From positions 1 through 44,953 of the forward strand of contig CAZXUI010000031.1 of the NCBI GenBank assembly GCA_964643885.1: DNA of 44,953 bases, given 5' to 3'. Both the position numbers and the translations under genes were made by a program. Position 1 is the stretch's first letter, and each line of letters begins with the position of its first letter. The notes under the pieces were generated by a model, which was given only the letters and a program-made list of their open reading frames with translations, was not told the DNA's origin and searched no databases. Source of the stretch: CAADGL01 sp964643885 (GTDB lineage Bacteria > Planctomycetota > Phycisphaerae > UBA1845 > Fen-1342). This document shows positions 39,962-44,953 of this stretch, one piece after another.

Positions 39962-42253
39962 ATGCCCTGTGACACCGTTCGCACGCCGTACGCCAGCACG
40001 TTCAGCCAGTCCGTCGGCCGGTTCGGCCGCACCGCTGCGTTCATCCTGGCGGCCGGGTTCGTCGCCTTCGCCGCCGCGGCCGAGGGGCTCTCGCCGGGTG
40101 ATATCTTCCGCCTGCGGGAGGTCTCGTCGGTGGCGATCTCGCCGGACGGCTCGCAGATCGCGTACACGCTGCGCGTCTCGCGCATTCCGGGGCACGGGGA
40201 GGACGGGCCGTCCTACTCCGAGCTGTACGTGACGGACCTCGAGGGCGATTCGCGCCGCTTCGTCACCGGCAAGGTGAACGTCAGCCGGATCGAATGGACG
40301 CCCGGCGGGCGCGGCATCGCCTTCGTCGCCAAGCTCGGTGACGACGAGCACGCCTCGCTCTATTTCATCCCGATCGACGGCGGCCAGGCCCGCCGCATCG
40401 TCTCGTACGAGAGCGACATCCGCGATTACTCGTTCAGTCCGGACGGCGAGCGCGTCGCGTTTCTGGCCACGCCGCCGGAAAGCGACGAGCGCAGCAAGCT
40501 GCGCGACAAGGGCTTCAAGCAGAAGGTCTATGAGGAGGAGTTCCGCAACGCGCGGGTTTTCGTCGCGGCGCCGGACTACGACGGCGACGGCCACACCAAT
40601 GGGGGACCGGTCTCTGACCGGTCTGAAACTAATGGGGGACCGGTCTCTGACCGGTCTGAAACTAATGGGGGACCGGTCTCTGACCGGTCTGAAACTGATG
40701 GGGGACCGGTCTCTGACCGGTCTGAAACTAATGGGGGACCGGTCTCTGACCGGTCCGGCCCCGCCGCGCCGCGCGCCCTCGACCTGCCCGGCTCGGCCGT
40801 GAGCGTCGCCTGGAGCCCCGCGGGCGACCGCCTCGCGGTCAAGCTCGCACCCACACCGCGGATCGACGACGTGATGATGAAGAGCCAGGTGCACATCGTC
40901 GATCTCGACGGCAGCGTCATCGGCAAGGTCGAGACGGTCGGAAAGCTCGGCGACTTCGCCTGGTCGCCCGACGGCCGGCGGCTCGCGCTGATCACCGCGG
41001 CCGACATCCACGACCCGCGCGAGGGTCGCCTCAGCGTGGCCGACGCCGGCGGCGGGCCGGCGCGCGATATCCTGCCCGACCTCGCCGCGCACGTCGTCTC
41101 GATCGCCTGGCGCGACAACGATTTCGTCATGTACCTCACCCACGAGGGCGTCTGGTCGACCTTCGAAAGGGTGCGCCACGACGGCAGCGAGCAGCGCACG
41201 ATCGTCGAGCCCGGCGGCCCCGTTCTGCGCGGCCTGCACCTGGCCCGAAACGAACTGGCCGGCGCGTTCGTCGGCTCCTCGCCCGAGCACCCGGCCGAGG
41301 TCTTCACGATGAAGCACGGCGAGGCCGCGCCGCGCCGCGTCACCGACAGCAATCCGTGGCTCGCACACAAGCGCCTCGCCCGCCAGGAATTGATTCGCCA
41401 CAACGCCCGCGACGGGCTCGAGCTCGAGGGCATCCTCGTTTATCCGCTCGACTACCAGACCGGCACGAAGTACCCCCTCGTCATGATCGTCCACGGCGGA
41501 CCCGAAGCGCACGTCTCCAACGAGTGGCTGACAACCTACAGCCGCCCGGGGCAGGTCTTCGCCGCCCGCGGGATCGCCGTCTTCTACCCGAACTATCGCG
41601 GCAGCACCGGCCGCGGCGTCGAGTTCAGCAAGCTCGGCCAGGCCGACTACGCCGGCCGCGAGTTCGATGATCTGGTCGACGCGGTCAATCATCTGGACCG
41701 AATGGGGCTGGTCGCGCCCGGCAAGGTGGCCGTCACCGGCGGCTCCTACGGCGGCTATGCGTCCGCCTGGTGCGCGACGAAGCTCAGCGAGCATTTCGCC
41801 GCCGCCGTCATGGCGGTCGGCATCAGCGACAAGATCTCCGCCTGGGGCACGACCGACATTCCCAACGAGAAGTACCTGGTGCACGCCCGCTCGTGGCCGT
41901 GGGAGCGCTGGGAGTTCTATCACGACCGCAGCCCGATCTACCACGCGGACAAGGGCCGCACGCCGCTGCTCATCCTGCACGGCGAGGAGGACACGCGCGT
42001 CCACCCCAGCCAGTCGCTCTCGCTCTATCGCTACATGAAGCTTCACGGCCGCACGCCGGTGCGGCTCGTTCTCTATCCCGGCGAGGGGCACGGCAATTCG
42101 CGGGCCGCCGCCCGCTATGACTACTGCCTGCGGCTGCTGCGCTGGATGGAGCACTACCTGACCGGACCGGGCGGCGACCCGCCGCCTCCGGAGATCGACT
42201 ACGAGCTGGACGCCCTCGTCGGCGCGAGCTCGCGGCCGGCGGTCGAGGATTGA
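39962..42253 (+). CDS. S9-family prolyl oligopeptidase-type peptidase
   Basis: A 763-residue exported serine peptidase. The signal peptide has a long polar start and the hydrophobic core AAFILAAGFVAFAAAAEG. A WD40-like propeller (for example VAISPDGSQIAYTLRVS, DYSFSPDGERVAFLA, DFAWSPDGRRLALIT) is followed by the alpha/beta hydrolase domain with catalytic Ser595 in GGSYGGY, Asp677 in GEEDTRVHP and His710 in PGEGHGNS. It resembles dipeptidyl-peptidase/acylaminoacyl-peptidase members. GGGAGGG precedes ATG 39962. Within the propeller, residues 213-265 are five copies of an 11-residue repeat encoded by a mobile hairpin element (separate entry). The frame remains intact, so the protein is probably still made. 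Confidence 0.92.
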   Translation: MPCDTVRTPYASTFSQSVGRFGRTAAFILAAGFVAFAAAAEGLSPGDIFRLREVSSVAISPDGSQIAYTLRVSRIPGHGEDGPSYSELYVTDLEGDSRRFVTGKVNVSRIEWTPGGRGIAFVAKLGDDEHASLYFIPIDGGQARRIVSYESDIRDYSFSPDGERVAFLATPPESDERSKLRDKGFKQKVYEEEFRNARVFVAAPDYDGDGHTNGGPVSDRSETNGGPVSDRSETNGGPVSDRSETDGGPVSDRSETNGGPVSDRSGPAAPRALDLPGSAVSVAWSPAGDRLAVKLAPTPRIDDVMMKSQVHIVDLDGSVIGKVETVGKLGDFAWSPDGRRLALITAADIHDPREGRLSVADAGGGPARDILPDLAAHVVSIAWRDNDFVMYLTHEGVWSTFERVRHDGSEQRTIVEPGGPVLRGLHLARNELAGAFVGSSPEHPAEVFTMKHGEAAPRRVTDSNPWLAHKRLARQELIRHNARDGLELEGILVYPLDYQTGTKYPLVMIVHGGPEAHVSNEWLTTYSRPGQVFAARGIAVFYPNYRGSTGRGVEFSKLGQADYAGREFDDLVDAVNHLDRMGLVAPGKVAVTGGSYGGYASAWCATKLSEHFAAAVMAVGISDKISAWGTTDIPNEKYLVHARSWPWERWEFYHDRSPIYHADKGRTPLLILHGEEDTRVHPSQSLSLYRYMKLHGRTPVRLVLYPGEGHGNSRAAARYDYCLRLLRWMEHYLTGPGGDPPPPEIDYELDALVGASSRPAVED
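40598..40757. repeat. Five in-frame copies of the hairpin repeat inside the peptidase gene
   Basis: Units of 33 bases start at 40598, 40631, 40664, 40697 and 40730. Each reads aatgggggaccggtctctga then ccggtctgaaact, apart from one A-to-G change at the start of unit 4 and a diverged end of unit 5. Each encodes NGGPVSDRSET (DGGPVSDRSET in unit 4). The core holds two GACCGGTC palindromes separated by tct. The same element, in the other orientation and with an aga loop, makes up bases 1-55 of the window. Confidence 0.95.
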
Positions 42254-42334
42254 CGCCGTCCGCGCCGCGGCCGCGTATGCTCCTGCGACGGAACGTGTGT
42301 TCGCGGCCGTCGGCCGCCAGCCGGATATGATGCA

Positions 42335-43426
42335 ATGAGCGCGGCGCAGCGCTGCACGATCCTTGGTATCGAGACCTCCTGCGACGAGACGTCCGCCGCC
42401 GTCGTCGTCGATGGCCGCGACGTGCTGTCGAACGTGGTCAGCTCGCAGGTGGAGCTGCACCGCCGCTACGGCGGCGTCGTGCCGGAGATCGCCGCCCGCG
42501 CCCACGTCGAGTGCATCGACAACATCATCGCCGAAGCGCTCACCCAAGCCGGCGCAGGCTTCGACAAGCTCAGCGCCGTCGCGGTTACCGAGGGACCCGG
42601 GCTCGTCGGCTCGCTGATCGTCGGACTCACCGCCGCCAAGACCATCAGCATGGTGAGCAATCTGCCGCTGGTCGGCGTCGACCACATCGAGGCCCACGCC
42701 GTCAGCGCCGCACTCGCGGCCCCGGACGAGCCCTGGCCCGCCGTCGCGCTCGTCGTCAGCGGCGGCCACACCTCGCTCTACCTCGTGCGCGATCCACTGA
42801 GCATCGAGCTGCTCGGCCAGACGATCGACGACGCGGCGGGCGAGGCCTTCGACAAGATCGCCGCGATTCTGGAGCTCGGCTTTCCCGGCGGGCCGGCCAT
42901 CGACCGCACCGCCCGCGGCGGCTCACCCACCGCGGTCCGCTTCCCGCGGGCCATGCTGGAGGCCGACAAGCTCGACTTCTCCTTCAGCGGCCTGAAGACC
43001 GCCGTGCTCTACCACGTCTACGGCGCCGGCCGCAAGTACGGCGATACGAAGCACCTGTCGCCGCAGGCACTGGCTGACATCGCCGCCAGCGCCCAGCAGG
43101 CCATCGTCGAGCCGCTGGTCATCAAGACCATCGCCGCGGCGCGAGAGACCGGCGTGCGGACCGTCGTCGTCGGCGGGGGGGTCGCGGCCAACTCGGCCTT
43201 GCGAAGTGCGTTGCTTGCCGCGTGCGATGCGGCCGGCCTGCGCCTGATCACCACGCCGCTGCAATTCTGTACCGATAATGCGGCCATGATCGCCGCGCTC
43301 GGATACCATCGCCTGCGGGCCGGGCGGACGGCCACGCTCGATCTCGAGCCGCGCAGCGGACTTGTGCGGCCGGATCGGCCGCCGCGTAACCACCCGGCTC
43401 GCGGCCGCGCTGTGCCGTCGGCCTGA
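42335..43426 (+). CDS. tsaD: tRNA N6-adenosine threonylcarbamoyltransferase
   Basis: Transfers the threonylcarbamoyl group to A37 of tRNAs that read ANN codons, together with TsaB and TsaE, which are not in the window. The 363-residue protein has the ASKHA-fold start LGIETSCDETSAAVV, the metal-binding motif HIEAH (His117, His121), VVSGGHTSLYLV, FPGGPAIDR, the C-terminal VVGGGVAANSALR, and the final metal motif CTDNAAMIA. The start at ATG 42335 matches the usual N-terminus. It is 81 bases after the peptidase gene. Confidence 0.95.
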   Translation: MSAAQRCTILGIETSCDETSAAVVVDGRDVLSNVVSSQVELHRRYGGVVPEIAARAHVECIDNIIAEALTQAGAGFDKLSAVAVTEGPGLVGSLIVGLTAAKTISMVSNLPLVGVDHIEAHAVSAALAAPDEPWPAVALVVSGGHTSLYLVRDPLSIELLGQTIDDAAGEAFDKIAAILELGFPGGPAIDRTARGGSPTAVRFPRAMLEADKLDFSFSGLKTAVLYHVYGAGRKYGDTKHLSPQALADIAASAQQAIVEPLVIKTIAAARETGVRTVVVGGGVAANSALRSALLAACDAAGLRLITTPLQFCTDNAAMIAALGYHRLRAGRTATLDLEPRSGLVRPDRPPRNHPARGRAVPSA

Positions 43427-43521
43427 GCCGCGCGGATCAGCGCTTGTCCGGCGGCGGCGCGTCGCCTACAGTGTCAGGCAGCGAAATCGAACGAACCGAC
43501 CACGAACGGAGTGCACGCAGC

Positions 43522-43875
43522 ATGATTTTCGGCGAAGACGACTCCCAGATTCCGAGCTCGCAGGGTTCGCACGGCCAGCCCGGCGGCCATCAGCAGCAGC
43601 AGATTCAGCTCGACGCCTCGCAGATGCAGACCGTCTACGCGAATTTCTTCGCGCTGGCCGGTGCGCCGGACGAGATCACCTTTTATCTCGGCACGAACAT
43701 CCAGTTGCCGGGGATGAAGGCGCCGGCCATCCGCGTGTCGCATCGCGTGATCCTGCTGCCGGCCAACGCCAAGCGGCTGATGATGGCGCTTCAGCAGACC
43801 GTCAAAGCGCACGAAGACCGCTTCGGTCCGATCGAAATCGCGCCGCCGCAGCGTCCGCCGGGCTCGAACGCCTGA
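43522..43875 (+). CDS. DUF3467 family protein
   Basis: A 117-residue protein. A Gln/Ser/Gly-rich start (residues 5-30) precedes the conserved segment QTVYANFFALAGAPDEITFYL, then PAIRVSHRVILLPANAKRLMMALQQTVKAHEDRFGPIE, which fits DUF3467, a family of unknown function with no signal peptide. The ATG at 43522 is preceded by CGGAG at a long distance. It lies between tsaD and the ABC permease on the same strand. Confidence 0.8.
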   Translation: MIFGEDDSQIPSSQGSHGQPGGHQQQQIQLDASQMQTVYANFFALAGAPDEITFYLGTNIQLPGMKAPAIRVSHRVILLPANAKRLMMALQQTVKAHEDRFGPIEIAPPQRPPGSNA

Positions 43876-43882
43876 CGGCGGG

Positions 43883-43900
43883 CTGATCGGCCGCGATCAG
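43883..43900. terminator. Weak hairpin after the DUF3467 gene
   Basis: CTGATCG (43883-43889) pairs with CGATCAG (43894-43900) around a 4-base loop, just after the DUF3467 stop codon and 40 bases before the permease gene. It is short and has no T-tract. Confidence 0.3.
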
Positions 43901-43940
43901 GGGTGGCGGATGGGCGGGACAGGCAGTCGGGTCTAGTGGA

Positions 43941-44953
43941 ATGCTGATTCGAACCCTGCTTTCCAGGGAACTGTTCGCGCTGGGTCTGCGCGACCTGCAC
44001 GCCCACAAGCTGCGCTCATTCCTGACCGCGCTCGGAATGATATTCGGCGTCGGGGCCGTGATCTGCATGCTCAGCATCGGTGAGGGCGCCTCGGCCGACG
44101 AGCTCCAGAGCATCAAGCTGCTCGGCAGCCAGAACATCATCATTCGCAGCGTGCAGCCCCCGGCCTCGCAGCAGCTTAGGGATCAGAATCAGGGCATCAG
44201 CGAGTACGGCATCAAGGCCGCCGACATCGAGCGCATCGCCTCCCTGCCGCACGTCGCCGAGATCGTCAAAATGCGCGAGGTCGCCGAGACCGTCACCCGC
44301 GGGGCGCGCAAGTTCGAAGGCAAGGTGCTCGGCACGACGCCCAACCTCTTTTCCGTGATTCACATCGAGGTCGCCCGCGGCCGGCCGCTGGTCGACGCCG
44401 ACCTCCAGCTCGCCCAGAAGGTCTGCGTGATCGGGGCCCGCGTGGCCGAAGCGCTCTTCCCGGCCGAGGACGCGCTCGGGCAGGAGCTGACGGTCGAGAG
44501 CCGCTCGACCAGCAACGTGCCCTACAAGATCGTGGGGATTCTTCGGGACGTGGTCGCGGCCGGGGCTCCGGCGAAGGGCGTCGGCGCTCGTAACGTCAAC
44601 GAGGACATATACATACCGTTCACGACGGTGGACCTGCGCTACGGCGATCTCAAGGTCCGCTGGGGACGCGGCACGCGCGACATCCGGCGGATCGAGTTCA
44701 GCGACCTCTATGTCGCCATCGACGACACCGAGAACGTCCTGCCGATCTCCCGGCTGGTCAACCGCGTCATGGATTACGGCCGGCGGGAGAAGGACTTTCA
44801 GATCACGGTTCCGCTGGAGCTGCTTCAGCAGGCCGAGCAGAGCAAGCGTCGCTGGCAGGCGGTTCTGGCGAGCATTGCGGGCATCTCGCTGCTGGTCGGC
44901 GGCATCGGCATCATGAACATCATGCTGGCGTCGGTGACCGAGCGGACGCGCGA
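43941..44953 (+). CDS. MacB/FtsX-type ABC transporter permease, truncated at the window edge
   Basis: Open from ATG 43941 to the right edge (about 337 residues present, end missing). The N-terminus LRDLHAHKLRSFLTALGMIF followed by GVGAVICMLSIGEGA is the first membrane helix of MacB-type permeases. A large periplasmic MacB-like domain follows (DIERIASLPHVAEIV, VARGRPLVDADLQLAQKVCV, VPYKIVGILRD). The second helix AGISLLVGGIGIMNIMLASV and the cytoplasmic motif TERTR end the visible part. Such permeases act with a LolD/MacB-type ATPase in lipoprotein, peptide or macrolide transport; the ATPase is not seen here. There is no clear ribosome-binding site beyond AGTGGA. Confidence 0.88.
   Translation, partial: MLIRTLLSRELFALGLRDLHAHKLRSFLTALGMIFGVGAVICMLSIGEGASADELQSIKLLGSQNIIIRSVQPPASQQLRDQNQGISEYGIKAADIERIASLPHVAEIVKMREVAETVTRGARKFEGKVLGTTPNLFSVIHIEVARGRPLVDADLQLAQKVCVIGARVAEALFPAEDALGQELTVESRSTSNVPYKIVGILRDVVAAGAPAKGVGARNVNEDIYIPFTTVDLRYGDLKVRWGRGTRDIRRIEFSDLYVAIDDTENVLPISRLVNRVMDYGRREKDFQITVPLELLQQAEQSKRRWQAVLASIAGISLLVGGIGIMNIMLASVTERTR

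Noticed and set aside
40598..40757. Possible CRISPR array.
   Set aside because: Copies are directly adjacent with no variable spacers, lie inside a gene and keep its reading frame.
39782..42769. 995-codon minus-strand open frame opposite the S9 peptidase and the start of tsaD.
   Set aside because: No motif is seen, and the plus strand carries catalytic triad and tsaD signatures. High GC makes long antisense frames common here.

Overview
The window is high-GC bacterial DNA, densely coded and mostly transcribed in short same-strand runs with ATGA/GTGA overlaps. A planctomycete is my best guess. The reasons are a zinc-ribbon Ser/Thr kinase fused to TolB-like and TPR regions, many NHL beta-propellers, a Tat-signal cysteine-rich protein, small dispersed GC-rich hairpin repeats and very large multihaem cytochromes. 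This assignment is inference; no rRNA or tRNA gene was found to anchor it.

Layout. (1) 1-5150: a minus-strand run (HAD phosphatase, psd, pssA, larE, DUF2203) divergent from NAD kinase; psd and pssA overlap and together make phosphatidylethanolamine. (2) 5151-10920: a spacer with two tiny minus-strand ORFs, then a translationally coupled pair (Ser/Thr kinase-TolB-TPR protein and hybrid histidine kinase), then a 40-bp tandem repeat and a hairpin. (3) 10920-14314: arginase (minus) and two acyl-CoA dehydrogenases. (4) 14642-19360: a compact five-gene cassette that looks like an undescribed peptide-modification system. It encodes a CxxCxxCC protein, a Tat-signal protein with 13 Asn-Xaa-Cys motifs, a secreted propeller, a protein with a SPASM-like cysteine pattern but no radical-SAM cysteine motif, and a canonical radical SAM/SPASM enzyme. 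(5) 19567-21199: 3-hydroxyacyl-CoA dehydrogenase and enoyl-CoA hydratase, which with the acyl-CoA dehydrogenases form a fatty-acyl/butanoyl-CoA set. (6) 21310-38926: an 18-kb electron-transfer island with eight multihaem c-type cytochromes (72 haem-binding motifs counted by eye, 67 CXXCH and 5 CX3CH/CX4CH), a large outer-membrane barrel and an NHL lipoprotein. (7) 39202-44953: an Rrf2-type regulator, an S9 peptidase carrying an in-frame repeat array, tsaD, a DUF3467 protein and a truncated MacB/FtsX-type permease.

How the parts may work together. In the island, a multihaem-c/cytochrome-b fusion and a membrane triheme protein could take electrons from quinol. Periplasmic and lipoprotein cytochromes would relay them, and the barrel could provide a route across the outer membrane, giving a respiratory (probably extracellular) electron conduit. 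Three proteins carry NHL propellers, two of them fused to 8 and 20 haems. In the peptide cassette, the radical SAM enzyme and its SPASM-like partner would modify the repeat protein in the cytoplasm before Tat export, an architecture reminiscent of the His-Xaa-Ser system. A hairpin repeat family at the left edge reappears as five in-frame copies inside the S9 peptidase.
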